Assembly: GCF_002257695.2 (NCBI RefSeq)
Contig: NZ_CP155571.1
From: Sporomusa acidovorans
GTDB lineage: Bacteria; Bacillota; Negativicutes; Sporomusales; Sporomusaceae
Reading direction: 5' to 3' (one strand)
DNA length: 64,000 nucleotides
Each line of letters begins with the position of its first letter. Positions within the stretch are counted from its first letter, which is position 1. The notes below the pieces were generated by a model that worked only from the letters and a program-made list of their open reading frames with translations, did not search any database and had not been told where the DNA came from. Position numbers and translations under genes: made by a program. Below are positions 15,998-25,700 of this stretch, one piece after another.

Positions 15998-16405
15998 CTA
16001 GTGCATATTTTCCAATTTTTTCTGCAGCGCTTTCAATATGGGATAATACCTTCTTCGGATAAGCCTTTCGGCTTCTTGCGCCACACTCTCATCATAGGTA
16101 TGAGCCATTAAATTTCTCTTTTCCAGAGCATCGATCCATGTGTGACCATCGTGCACTAATTCTGCTTGAAACGCCGTTTGTAACGTCTGACGGGGACTTT
16201 TTACACTAAACCCTTCCGCCTCCAAATAATCTTTGGCAGTTTTCCAAGCAAGTTCAAATGTGTATTCAAAACATTGTATCAGCCCTTGCACTTCAAACTT
16301 ATTTAAATCAGGCTTTTCAACAAACTCTGTCAGCTGTCCCATTGCCTTCTTATAGTTACTATACCGTTGTTTCCAGCGAACATCCTTTGAGTCCATCTGA
16401 CACAT
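15998..16405 (-). CDS. HEPN-domain protein (HI0074-like toxin partner)
   Basis: 135 residues, all helical. The HEPN RNase motif Rx4H appears as RNLMAHTYDE near residues 99-108, within ALEKRNLMAHTYDE. Upstream, LIQCFEYTFELAWKTAKDYLE is typical of the HI0074/nucleotidyltransferase-substrate-binding family. The toxin is thought to cut RNA when free. GGGGGATGGGGA precedes the ATG. It is the first gene of the MNT/HEPN pair and is followed 23 nt later by MNT. The assignment to the family is strong; toxicity is not shown. Confidence 0.88.
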   Translation of the reverse strand: MCQMDSKDVRWKQRYSNYKKAMGQLTEFVEKPDLNKFEVQGLIQCFEYTFELAWKTAKDYLEAEGFSVKSPRQTLQTAFQAELVHDGHTWIDALEKRNLMAHTYDESVAQEAERLIRRRYYPILKALQKKLENMH

Positions 16406-16488
16406 TCCCCATCCCCCTTCTGCTCTTCTCGCATATTTTTTCAGCCACAGTCCCGCTCTCCTCTTGACCTTATTATATCAACAATCCC

Positions 16489-17487
16489 TTATAAATCAAA
16501 TAGCTGGCTCTCAAACCGCCAAGCGTCCCGGCACATTGCCACTATGTCCCGTTTCGCCTTCCATTGTAACTTCTTCTCAGCTTTTGTCGCATCCGCATAA
16601 CATTCGGCAATGTCTCCCGGCCTGCGGTTAACAATCTCATACGGCACTGCAATATCATTGGCCTCTTCAAAAGCTCTCACCAGTTGCAGCACGGAAGTAC
16701 CCCGGCTTGTCCCCAAATTATAAATATGCACACCTGCCGTGAGGTGGTCAAGTGCGGCCACATGCCCTTCGGCCAAATCCATGACATGAATATAATCCCG
16801 GACCCCTGTACCATCGATTGTCGGATAGTCATTGCCAAAAATCCGCAGCTTAGTTAGTTTGCCTTTAGCCACCTGAGTAATATACGGCATCAGGTTGTTC
16901 GGGATGCCGTTGGGCGACTCACCGATCAGGCCGCTCTCATGGGCGCCCACAGGATTGAAATACCGTAGAAGGGACACAGAAAAGTCCGGATTGGCTTTGG
17001 CTATGTCGGTCAGAATTCTTTCACTCATAACTTTTGTTTCGCCATACGGGTTGGTAGTCGGCAAAAGTTTCATGGTTTCCACAAAAGGAACCTTATTTTC
17101 ACCGTATACGGTAGCCGATGAACTGAAAATAAATTTCTGCACTCCATACTTCTGGCAGGCTTTTGCCAAAACCATAATGCCTGCCAAATTGTTATAGTAG
17201 TAGGCAAGCGGTTTTTCAACAGACTCCCCCACTGCTTTCAGCCCGGCAAAATGAATCACACCGTCTAGGCTGTGACTGGAAAAGACATGATCCACCGCCG
17301 CCTCATCGGTCACGTCGATCTGATAAAACGTTACTTTCCGGCCTGCTATCTTTCTGACCTTGTCCAGGGTCTCCGCTTTGCTGTTGCACAGATTATCAGC
17401 CACAATTACCTCATGGCCTGCCGCCAGCAAAGCAACACAGGTATGGGAACCTATATAGCCGGCACCGCCTGTTACCAGTATGTTCAT
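16489..17487 (-). CDS. galE: UDP-glucose 4-epimerase (copy 1)
   Basis: 332 residues of the extended SDR family. NAD-binding VTGGAGYIGSH (5-15), the SSSATVYG active-site Ser/Thr, and NPYGETK (Tyr-x-x-x-Lys) are all present. It converts UDP-glucose to UDP-galactose for polysaccharide. The start is set at 17487 because the upstream in-frame extension covers the transposase gene; GGGAAG lies upstream. It is nearly identical to copy 2 (31364-32362), with a scatter of substitutions (for example VQKFIF against VNKFIF). The adjacent RAYT gene ends 2 nt before its start, so its original promoter may be lost. Confidence 0.95.
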   Translation of the reverse strand: MNILVTGGAGYIGSHTCVALLAAGHEVIVADNLCNSKAETLDKVRKIAGRKVTFYQIDVTDEAAVDHVFSSHSLDGVIHFAGLKAVGESVEKPLAYYYNNLAGIMVLAKACQKYGVQKFIFSSSATVYGENKVPFVETMKLLPTTNPYGETKVMSERILTDIAKANPDFSVSLLRYFNPVGAHESGLIGESPNGIPNNLMPYITQVAKGKLTKLRIFGNDYPTIDGTGVRDYIHVMDLAEGHVAALDHLTAGVHIYNLGTSRGTSVLQLVRAFEEANDIAVPYEIVNRRPGDIAECYADATKAEKKLQWKAKRDIVAMCRDAWRFESQLFDL

Positions 17488-17489
17488 AA

Positions 17490-17975
17490 TCAATCTACTT
17501 CCCTTTTTAGTAAAATATCGGAAATTTCTCCGCCCTCTGCTATTACCTTTATGAATGATTTCAAACAACTATACGCTTCCTTTCCGGCTATGCCGGCCTT
17601 TTCGGGATTCTGGTGAACATAGCGGATAACCGTCAAAAAATAGGTGTTATTCTCTATATTCTCACTTTTATAACGGTCTTGAAACAGATGCCCAACCCGC
17701 TGGTATTTTTGATTAAAGTACTTTACATAGCTTGTGCCAATACGTTTCATCAGTTTAGCAATGCCACTGCCCCCTTCTTTTATTACCAAGTGAACATGAT
17801 TATCCATGAGACAATAGGCATATAACAAGCAGCCCTCATCAGATTTCTTCGAGTACAAGAAATCTATGAAGGTCAATTTATCTTCATCATCAAGAAATAT
17901 ATCTCTTCGTTCATTACCACGTATCATTACGTGGTAAATGCCTGTTTTACTAAGTTGCCTTGCATTTCGCGGCAT
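17490..17975 (-). CDS. REP-associated tyrosine transposase, C-terminally truncated (RAYT 1)
   Basis: 161 residues of the IS200-like Y1/RAYT family. The HUH motif DNHVHLVI (about residues 66-73) and the region YVKYFNQKYQRVGHLFQDRY are intact. It matches the 267-residue RAYT 2 (42818-43621) up to HQNPEKAGI, then diverges into an unrelated 30-residue tail and stops beside galE copy 1; the C-terminal third is gone. The start at 17975 follows GGGTGATTTCT, as in RAYT 2. A degraded REP-like repeat lies upstream (18020-18050). It probably cannot function, since the helical C-terminal part of the family is missing. Confidence 0.8.
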   Translation of the reverse strand: MPRNARQLSKTGIYHVMIRGNERRDIFLDDEDKLTFIDFLYSKKSDEGCLLYAYCLMDNHVHLVIKEGGSGIAKLMKRIGTSYVKYFNQKYQRVGHLFQDRYKSENIENNTYFLTVIRYVHQNPEKAGIAGKEAYSCLKSFIKVIAEGGEISDILLKREVD

Positions 17976-18060
17976 AGAAATCACCCAAAAACATAATATA
18001 CCGGCAAAAATCAACTGCCAATCATAACTGTCCCCAATGCTTCTTCTGTCCCTTTGTCTT

Positions 18061-18675
18061 TCACTCCAAACCGTCTCCGTTGGTATTTAGTATTTCTTGA
18101 AATATATCTTTAAGATCTATTTGGAGGTCTGGAAAAATTATGGGATGTATTGTGTCGTCCTTGCTAAAATACTCTGCTTCTCTATATTTGGATAACTCTG
18201 CATTTATATAAAATCTGGTTATTATCTGGTGTACCGGATCTACTATCCAATACTCTAAAACGCCGTTCTGTTCATAAAGTCCGCGTTTTTTAATCACATC
18301 GAAACTGGCGGTAGATGGCGATAATATTTCAATAATAAGGTCCGGACTACCCTTACACCCTCTCTTATCAAGCTTATTGGAATCACAAACTATTGTTATA
18401 TCCGGCTGTACCACAGTGGATGCAGCATCATCTGTTTCCCCTTTTCGCGGTAATCTAACGTCGAATGGAGCTGGATACACTTTACAGGTTTTATTTTTAA
18501 GATATCCTGTAAAATGAAACATAAGTTCGCGCAATATTTCCTGATGCAGCCGATTTGGTGCGGGACTCATAGCGTAAGCAGTACCGTCAATAAGTTCCCA
18601 ACGCTCACCCTCAGGCCATGTTAAATAGTCCTTATAAGTATAAATTTTGACATTTTTTATAGCGTTACTACTCAC
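18061..18675 (-). CDS. Uma2 family (DUF820) putative endonuclease
   Basis: About 204 residues. Elements typical of Uma2 restriction-like folds are seen: YKDYLTWPEGERWELIDGTA at the N-terminus, PDITIVCDSNKLDKRG, and PDLIIEILSPSTASFDVIKK with the catalytic-like Asp and Glu-x-Lys pattern. The GTG at 18675 is taken as start because AGGAG lies 9 nt upstream; the family is known for PD-(D/E)xK nucleases of unclear target. It stands alone between RAYT 1 and the deacetylase remnant. Such genes are abundant in cyanobacteria and some Firmicutes; the function here is unknown. Confidence 0.85.
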   Translation of the reverse strand: MSSNAIKNVKIYTYKDYLTWPEGERWELIDGTAYAMSPAPNRLHQEILRELMFHFTGYLKNKTCKVYPAPFDVRLPRKGETDDAASTVVQPDITIVCDSNKLDKRGCKGSPDLIIEILSPSTASFDVIKKRGLYEQNGVLEYWIVDPVHQIITRFYINAELSKYREAEYFSKDDTIHPIIFPDLQIDLKDIFQEILNTNGDGLE

Positions 18676-18847
18676 AATACTCAACTCCTAATACGGCTTT
18701 TCCTTCAGTATATCATATTGGTATAAAAAGTAAAAATAGCAGTAGCTTTCAAAACTGTCCCAGCGGCCTGTCATTACCTTATGAATCATGCTCCTATTCG
18801 ATTCGCTTGTTTTTACATTATATTCCATTTCAAGTCTGTTGTCAATC

Positions 18848-18889
18848 GGAACCGTCCCCAGTGGCTTTGGAACCGTCCCCAGTGGCTTT
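18848..18889. repeat. REP-like repeat, two tandem units
   Basis: Two exact 21-nt units beginning GGAACCGTCCCCAGTGGC lie head to tail. Variants occur at 19209-19224, 29053-29073 and 43661-43690, usually preceded by TTGTCAATC and beside RAYT genes or remnants. They mark one edge of the deacetylase remnant. Confidence 0.8.
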
Positions 18890-18891
18890 CA

Positions 18892-19205
18892 ATCTTATTC
18901 TTTTGTAAAAAGTTAGCCGTTTGCGTACTGCAAACGGCATTTAGTTCTTCCTGGAAATGATGTGACCAGCCACATTCCGCGCTAAGAATAGCATCATTAT
19001 CGCCAGGATGAACCATAACCTCGCTGACACCTTGCGGCAGATTCCGGATAATATCCAGCAAGCATTCTTCCCGCAGGCAACCGCCTGCGACTATTCCCAA
19101 AAAATGATTGGGAAAATTAAAACTCTTTCTTTTCGCCTTAGCAGCAGCCAGCTTTGCCAAAAATACCGCTGCTTCCAGCGAATGTCCAGAGAATTCACCT
19201 GCTGC
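18892..19205 (-). pseudogene. YdjC/ChbG-type carbohydrate deacetylase, C-terminal remnant
   Basis: Only about 100 residues remain. GEFSGHSLEAAVFLAKLA through NHFLGIVAGG and the later SEVMVHPGDNDAIL and HHFQEELNAV resemble the C-terminal half of YdjC-family deacetylases (the HPG and the HFQEEL helix). The N-terminal catalytic half is missing, and both ends run straight into REP-like repeats (18848-18889 and 19209-19224), whose translation gives a meaningless tail (HWGRFQSHWGRF). An apparent 115-codon frame exists but its TTG start is inside the remnant. It is best viewed as a fragment trapped between repeats. Confidence 0.65.
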
Positions 19206-19208
19206 CCC

Positions 19209-19224
19209 CCGTCCCCAGTGGTTT
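19209..19224. repeat. REP-like repeat, single partial unit
   Basis: CCGTCCCCAGTGGTTT, a single-mismatch copy of the repeat at 18848, placed between the deacetylase remnant and the last codons of the ATPase gene ending at 19223. Confidence 0.7.
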
Positions 19225-20458
19225 ATAAAACATCATCGGCAGCATCAGCTAAAAAATCGGTCTCTTCTTCCAGTCTTTGTTCTGTTAATTCTGCTGCCGT
19301 CATTTTTACTGTTTCATTGTAAATATACATTATATCCAACGATTCCAAGGCTGCCCGGACATAGGTACGGATGGGCTGCGATCCGAGTTCATCCACCAGC
19401 ACCCGCACATCAAGCACCGGAATCCAGTCGTAGGCAATACCATGAATATCAGCCAGCGTTTCCAGCATTTCTATTAAAACATCACTGCCAACAGGCGCCA
19501 CCACCGGACTATCACTGCCAATCGCCCGCTCAAAGAAAACCTCCATTTCCCGCCTGGCCACCTCGCCAAAACGTTCCTCTGCCATCGCAGGCATAATCGT
19601 TCGGTCATCTTTGCCACCGCCGTACCAAATATCATCTTGCAGGCGGGTAGCAGCAGCTGCCAAAGTATAAATGGGATACTGCATCGACTCCGCCCAGTTA
19701 AGCAGCCAAGCCAAATTGCGATATGCCTTAAGCCTGCCAAGTGCACCTAAGCGACCGACTAGTTCCAGTTCATCAATCAGAATCACCCAGCCATTGTAGC
19801 CGCACAGCCGGATAGCATCTGCCATTACCCCGAAATACGCACCCGCATGCTCACCAACCCGGAACGGAGGCAGCTTAGGAAAATTCGCCTGGCGGGCCGC
19901 CCGATGGATTCGTTTTAACTCAGGCATCGGCAACCTAATCCCTGTCAGATCGCCATACAATAGGTTTTGCTCTTCGCCGCTGGTATGGAAAAAATTCTCC
20001 AACACCAAGGCAGGCAAGGGATGTGTATAGCGTTCCGGTTCAACTACCAGACTATTCTCTAAGTCCTCGATACTGCCTGCACTCAGCGCCCGTTCAATCC
20101 CCATAATCGTCGAATCCGGTGTCCTGACTCTTGGAGCTACCCTGCTGAAAAACTGCAGCAAATTATGGCAGGATACCTCGCGGCTTAAAGAAACCATGCT
20201 GACTGCAAACCCCATATCAAGCGCAATATGCTCGATTGTTGTCAATGCATGCGTCTTCCCTTGACCATACTGTCCCCAGACAATTCGCCCCCGTGGAATA
20301 CGGCCTTCGGAAAAAGTAAGCAAATCCGAACGGATAGAGTCTGTAAGATTTGGTCGCAAATCCGGCAAACGTCGTGTCGAAATCCGGGTGGGTACACCGG
20401 CTCTCAGTGATTCTACCACCCGCACAGCATTCAGTCTGCTTACATCATATTGTTCCAT
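19223..20458 (-). CDS. BREX-type (DUF2791-like) ATPase A
   Basis: About 411 residues. Walker A is GQYGQGKTHAL (about residues 62-72) and Walker B is VILIDELELVG (about 224-234); the N-terminal VESLRAGVPTRIS and the spacing fit ATP-binding proteins annotated as BREX system ATP-binding domain (PF10923, once DUF2791), to which BrxD belongs. ATG at 20458 is preferred (GTGAGGAAAGCC upstream) over a GTG four codons earlier. It overlaps the second ATPase by 14 nt. The operon with the second ATPase and an unknown coiled-coil protein lies divergent to a SNF2 helicase and a SWIM protein. No methylase (PglX) or BrxL/PglZ is present, so it is not a canonical BREX. Confidence 0.75.
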   Translation of the reverse strand: MEQYDVSRLNAVRVVESLRAGVPTRISTRRLPDLRPNLTDSIRSDLLTFSEGRIPRGRIVWGQYGQGKTHALTTIEHIALDMGFAVSMVSLSREVSCHNLLQFFSRVAPRVRTPDSTIMGIERALSAGSIEDLENSLVVEPERYTHPLPALVLENFFHTSGEEQNLLYGDLTGIRLPMPELKRIHRAARQANFPKLPPFRVGEHAGAYFGVMADAIRLCGYNGWVILIDELELVGRLGALGRLKAYRNLAWLLNWAESMQYPIYTLAAAATRLQDDIWYGGGKDDRTIMPAMAEERFGEVARREMEVFFERAIGSDSPVVAPVGSDVLIEMLETLADIHGIAYDWIPVLDVRVLVDELGSQPIRTYVRAALESLDIMYIYNETVKMTAAELTEQRLEEETDFLADAADDVL

Positions 20459-21659
20459 GGCTTTCCTCACTCCTTGCCGCCAGCAGCGCGTTCTCCATCA
20501 CCGCTCTCCTGAGTACACTTTCCTGTGAAGTATCCGGCATACCCTCCCGGTAACGCCGCTCAAATCCTTTTTGCTTAAAGAACTGCGACAAGCGAGCTGA
20601 TAACCGTTCGGGAAAATCGTCGCCAACTGCGTCATAATGAGCATCCACATCCACAATATCAGCAAATGGATTAAACCGCGTTGACGGCACCAGTCCGGTC
20701 TGCAGGCGCATCCAGAGCGCTTCATAGCTTTTGAATCCGCGCCGTTCATTGTCAATTATCGCTCGCTGCCCTGACAAAACCACCAATAGGCCATTTAAGA
20801 GCTCCACATCGTCAATCATCTGGCGAAACAACTCACAGGTATCTTTAATGGCATTCGGTGTATAGCGAAACCTACCCGTTTCCGGCACTCGCTCGGTAAT
20901 CGCCTCAAGATCGTCAATCAACACGACTAGTCCCGGCATACCCGCCTGTTCCAATAGCCGAATCAATGAATTCAGCCAATACCGGGCATTTACCCGTTTT
21001 AGCTGCTCCAGCAATCCTGTCTCCTGCTGTTCCTGCTTATCCAGTTTTTCACCAGACAGCCATTTTAGACGCAATTGAAACAAATCACTGTCCATCCCGG
21101 CCGTCAGTCCATCATACGCCGTAGTATATGCAAAGGTAACAAATGACGGACCAAAGTCAATTTCCCGGAAAGTCCTGACTGCCGCATTCCGGATTTCCCG
21201 CTCGGCATCATAGCGGGCGAACCCATCTTCAATCAAAAGCGGCAGCAGCCTGCCTTCTCCCTGATAACGCTCCTTGCCGTAACCCAGCCTTTCCGCTACT
21301 TTAAGACACAAGCCTTTTACCAGCGCTGTAAGATTCAAACCTTGAAAGATACTCCGATACAAATTAGGCAAATCATTAATCCTGCATTCCATTTCCCTCA
21401 CCGATAAGTATACCGCGGCATATCCCAGACTGCGGGCATCAGCTTCCACACAGCGCAGCAGATGGGTCTTGCCAATCCCCTCGCTGCCCACCAGCACCTT
21501 AACTTTACTGCCGCCGCTGGCAATATAATTCTGCAGATAGTGCCGTTTAAAGGTGTCCAGCCACACTTCACGCCCCAGGGTTAATCCCTGCAGCCACTCC
21601 GGACTGTAGGGAGGTTCCCCTGCCTGCAGTGCCGCCAAGTCCCGGTCATAAAAAAGCAT
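20445..21659 (-). CDS. BREX-type (DUF2791-like) ATPase B
   Basis: 404 residues. Walker A is VGSEGIGKTHLLR (about residues 57-69); Walker B is LVVLIDDLEAI (about 245-255). A sensor-like LLVVLSGQRAI follows. It shares the ATPase A fold pattern, but the two are clearly diverged, so they look like paralogs with separate roles. The ATG follows the previous stop by 2 nt, with AGGTGG upstream, so translation is coupled. Paired ATPases of this kind often load onto DNA as a ring with helicase partners; here that is inference. No transmembrane segment is seen, so action should be cytoplasmic. Confidence 0.75.
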   Translation of the reverse strand: MLFYDRDLAALQAGEPPYSPEWLQGLTLGREVWLDTFKRHYLQNYIASGGSKVKVLVGSEGIGKTHLLRCVEADARSLGYAAVYLSVREMECRINDLPNLYRSIFQGLNLTALVKGLCLKVAERLGYGKERYQGEGRLLPLLIEDGFARYDAEREIRNAAVRTFREIDFGPSFVTFAYTTAYDGLTAGMDSDLFQLRLKWLSGEKLDKQEQQETGLLEQLKRVNARYWLNSLIRLLEQAGMPGLVVLIDDLEAITERVPETGRFRYTPNAIKDTCELFRQMIDDVELLNGLLVVLSGQRAIIDNERRGFKSYEALWMRLQTGLVPSTRFNPFADIVDVDAHYDAVGDDFPERLSARLSQFFKQKGFERRYREGMPDTSQESVLRRAVMENALLAARSEESHGTI

Positions 21660-21661
21660 AG

Positions 21662-22465
21662 CTATTCAACCACCTTATGGACAGTGAGACTGCTGACCCG
21701 GCTCTCCCGTCCCCGGCTGTCAACAATCGTCACCGCCTTTTCCTGCTTGCGGGGAAAACCAAATTCAAACTGGTACTCATCCAGCTTCATTTCAAACTGC
21801 TCCTTTAGCCGCCCCAATTCAAACAAAAACAACGGCTTCGGGTACTCCTGCCGCGAACCGCGTTTCAAGGTCAACAACTCATACAGTTCTTCCAGCGCCA
21901 CTGCCCGTCCCCAGAGTACATTACCTTCCCGGTAGGCAAGCCTGTTAGCTACCTTGTAGGCGCCTAATAGTTCGCGCATAAAGCCTGTCCCGTCAAAGCG
22001 TTTGCCGATCAGTTTCTGATACCTGACCCCAACCCATTTCGTCACCTGTTTAGGCTGCATTGCCACCGTTTTTTCCTGCTTACGTCCAATGGCCAGACGA
22101 ATTTCCTTTTCTTCAACAGCCACCGTCAATTTAAAGGGGACAAACTCATACTGCGGAAACGATCCCTGCAGCGGTATCCCCGCGGCAAGCAGTGCTTGTT
22201 CCAACTCCTGGCGGTACTCTTCACTCTCAACATACCGGCCGTTTTGCTCCATTTCCTGCACTAAGTCCTGTCTATAAATCGACCAAGATTGCGTCAATTC
22301 CTCCACTCTGCCGGAATAAACGGCCAGCGCCTTGTCAAAACTACGAAAATCCCAGGCACTTCCCGCATTTTTTACCGCTGCCCAATTTTTCGACAATTGC
22401 TTTGCCAAACCATCCACTTTTTCCACAGTCGACTTTTCCCGAATTTCCTTACTGATTTCCTCCAT
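21662..22465 (-). CDS. Unknown coiled-coil protein, first gene of the ATPase operon
   Basis: 267 residues from the ATG at 22465, which is preceded by GAGGAG with 9 nt spacing (a TTG sits 1 codon before and is possible). The N-terminal half is helical and charged (EEISKEIREKSTVEKVDGLA, VQEMEQNGRYVESEEYRQEL); the C-terminal half is mixed, with basic strands (VRYQKLIGKRFDGTGFMREL) and a conserved-looking KLDEYQFEFGFPRKQEK segment. I recognise no family. It is strictly linked to two ATPases, overlapping or touching them, so a structural subunit or DNA-binding adaptor for the complex is plausible but unproven. Its promoter at 22522-22550 is a consensus sigma-A one. Confidence 0.7.
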   Translation of the reverse strand: MEEISKEIREKSTVEKVDGLAKQLSKNWAAVKNAGSAWDFRSFDKALAVYSGRVEELTQSWSIYRQDLVQEMEQNGRYVESEEYRQELEQALLAAGIPLQGSFPQYEFVPFKLTVAVEEKEIRLAIGRKQEKTVAMQPKQVTKWVGVRYQKLIGKRFDGTGFMRELLGAYKVANRLAYREGNVLWGRAVALEELYELLTLKRGSRQEYPKPLFLFELGRLKEQFEMKLDEYQFEFGFPRKQEKAVTIVDSRGRESRVSSLTVHKVVE

Positions 22466-22521
22466 CAATATCCACTCCTCAAACAATTAAGGACTTATAT
22501 CCCATTTTTTCTCTATAATAT

Positions 22522-22550
22522 ATTGTACCCGGCTGTTATAGCAAGGTCAA
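22522..22550 (-). promoter_or_regulatory. Near-consensus sigma-A promoter of the ATPase operon
   Basis: On the minus strand TTGACC (-35) and TACAAT (-10) are 17 nt apart, 57 nt ahead of the ATG at 22465. A TATAAT box at 22679-22684 points the opposite way toward the SNF2 gene, so the 250-nt gap is a divergent control region. Confidence 0.75.
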
Positions 22551-22717
22551 TAACCGTTCTGACCAAAACAACCCGCTTTATCCTTTCCGGCACAGGGGGC
22601 TGAATTAGAAAAGATGCCACACGGCAGGATATTTTCCTGTACTAAGCGAAACCACCTTTAGATAACTTTTTCTGTATCTATAATCAACCGTTCATAAAAA
22701 GGAGCAATAAAGCCTTC

Positions 22718-25700
22718 ATGCTAATCCTACATGCTGCCTGGATCAAGGAAAAAAATGACGGCGCCATTCCCCGGCTATTTCTCTGGGCGGAAGACACAGC
22801 AATTCTCGCCGCTTTCCAAGAAAAAAAATTGTCCACAGACACCGGAAAAACCCGCTTCCACCCCTTCGCCGCACCGGTCAACGAACTTCGCAACCTCTTT
22901 AACCATTATACCGACGACCAGGGCACTCACGTTATCTACCGCAGCCTGGCTACAGTATCCATACTCTTTCTTCCTTCCGGCATAACCGGTCCCTTCCCTT
23001 CGCCACAATGCCTTGCCGCCTGCGTCCAGAAGACTGAGCCTACAGAGGCAGCCTTTCACCCCTGGAAGCTCTCCGGGCTTTCCTTTCCCCCGTCCGAAGC
23101 AGCGGCATTACTCCCGCTGCTTGCCAAAATCGGTACTGCACCGCCCCCAAAGGCCCTACCCGGAGCCGACTTTACTTACCTTGTAATCCTCTTGACGCTA
23201 ACCCGCCGTCTAATCCTGGAACAACAATATGTGCCCATGCTAGCCAAGCACACCTACCGCACAACGACCTGGTATCAAGCCTGCTGGCAGCCTTATCTTG
23301 AAGAAGCAGCCGGCACGCTTGACCGCATCGTCCAGGCAATGCCTGAATCCTTTTGCCATATTAAAGAATATACCCCCTCTGCCAATCTGCATTATTTCCG
23401 TCCGGACAAAAAACAAACTGTTACCAGTTTTTTCAATGCGATGGTTAACAGCTGTGTAAAGGAAGCGCTTGCTATTTATGATCACCATGACTTAAAAAAT
23501 GCTTATGCTGCATTATCCGCTCCCATGAACAATTGGCTGCAGCTACTGACGCTGAACAATAACCTTAGTCTGCAGCTTCCTCCCAAACAGGCCGAACAGT
23601 TTCATCAGTCACTGCTGCGCTGGCAGCAAAATCTTTGGCCTGCCTCAGAACAAAACAAGCTGTTTCGCACTTGTCTCCGGTTGGAAGAACCCTCTAATTC
23701 CGGTTGGCGGCTCAACTTTTTCCTTCAGCCCGCCGATGACCTCAGCCTGCTCGTTCCGGCTGAAGCCGTTTGGGCAGACCAGCAAAACCCCGGCTTGCAG
23801 CAAATATTACTGTGCGATTTGGCTGCAGCCGCCAAAATCTTTGCACCAATTACTGCCGTCTTACACGAACCCTGCCCCACCGGGGTTGACCTAACCACTG
23901 AAAATGCCTATGCCTTTTTATCCGAAAGCACCGGATTTCTTAAGCAGTCAGGCTTTGGCATTATTGTCCCCAATTGGTGGCACAAAGAAACCACCCCCAT
24001 TAAACTGACGGTCGAGGCTGAAGATTTCCCCGCAAATTCTTTTTTAGGACTAAATGCACTGGCTGCCTATAAACTGGAGGCCACGATCGGCGACCAACAA
24101 GTAAGTTTGGCTGAACTGGAAAATATCGTCGCATACAAGCTTCCCCTGGTACAAATGGCAGGCCGCTGGCTGGAAATATCCCCGGCCCAAGCCGCTGCCG
24201 CGCTTGCCATGCTGCGCAACAGGCAAAATAACAACAGACTTATCTCCCTCAGCAGCTTGCTGCATTGCAGCCTCAATGACGGCGATTTTGACCCTGATGA
24301 ACAAACAGAGCCTGACACTTCCCCCTTAATCACGGTAAAGGCCACCGGGCACCTGCAAACCCTCCTGCAGCGCCTGAGCGGGCAGCAAACGCTCCCCGAA
24401 CTTGCTGCACCGACTGCCTTTCAGGGCACCCTGCGCCCCTATCAATTGCGAGGCATGAGCTGGCTCTGCTTCCTGCGAGGCTTGGGGCTGGGCGCCTGTT
24501 TGGCTGATGACATGGGACTCGGCAAAACCATTCAAATCATCGCCTATCTGCTGCACAATAAGCAAACCGGGAGCAAGCAAGCACCCACCCTCATCATCTG
24601 CCCAACCTCAGTTATTGGCAACTGGCGGCGGGAAATTGCCAAATTCGCCCCTAACCTCACATTGATCGTCCATCACGGCAGCAACCGCCTGTCAGGCGGC
24701 CAATTTCTGCAAGCGGCACAAACCGCCGATGTTGTCATCAGCACCTACACCCTGGCCCTCCGGGACGAAGAACTGTTTACTTCGTTTACCTGGGATAACG
24801 TCATTCTGGATGAAGCCCAAAACATTAAAAATCCGTCAACCAAACAAACCCTCAGTATCAATCAACTCAAAGCCACTTCCCGGATTGCCCTGACAGGAAC
24901 GCCTGTCGAAAATCGGTTAAGCGAGCTATGGTCGATCTTGCATTTCATCAATCCCGGCTACCTGGGAACATTGATCCAATTCAAGCAGCGCTATGCCACT
25001 CCTATCGAACGCACTGGCGACCAAGAACGCCAACATTCCTTGCAGCGCCTTATTAAACCCTTCCTGCTGCGCCGGCTTAAAACTGATAAAACCATCATTC
25101 ACGATCTGCCGGAAAAACAGGAAACAAAAATTTACTGCCCACTAACCAAGGAACAGGCCACACTTTATGCCGCTGTCCTTGAGGTAATGCTGCCGCAAAT
25201 TGAAGCTGCCACGATCTTTACCCGCAAAGCCCTAATTGCCGCCACCCTGACCAAGCTCAAGCAAGTGTGCAACCACCCGGCGCATTTTTTAAAAGACGGC
25301 AGCCTTCTCGACAACCGTTCCGGCAAACTAACCCGTCTTATAGAAATGCTGGAAGAACTTTGCGAAGAAAACCGCCGCGCCCTCATTTTCACCCAGTATA
25401 CCCAGATGGGCGAACTGCTGCGGCAATACCTGGAACAAATATTCCCTGTAACGGTTCCCTTTTTGCATGGCGGCCTCAAACAAAGCGAGCGGGATCAGCT
25501 TGTCACCGCTTTCTGTGACGAACAGGCTGCGCAACCTTTTTTTATTCTATCCTTAAAAGCGGGCGGCGTAGGCCTCAACTTAACCCGGGCAGACACTGTA
25601 TTCCATTTTGACCGCTGGTGGAACCCGGCGGTAGAGAACCAAGCCACCGACCGCGCTTTCCGGATTGGCCAAACAAAAAATGTCCAAGTATACAAATTCA

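Noticed and set aside
22775..23059. Minus-strand open frame opposite the SNF2 gene
   Set aside because: It is a shadow of the SNF2 coding strand without features of its own.
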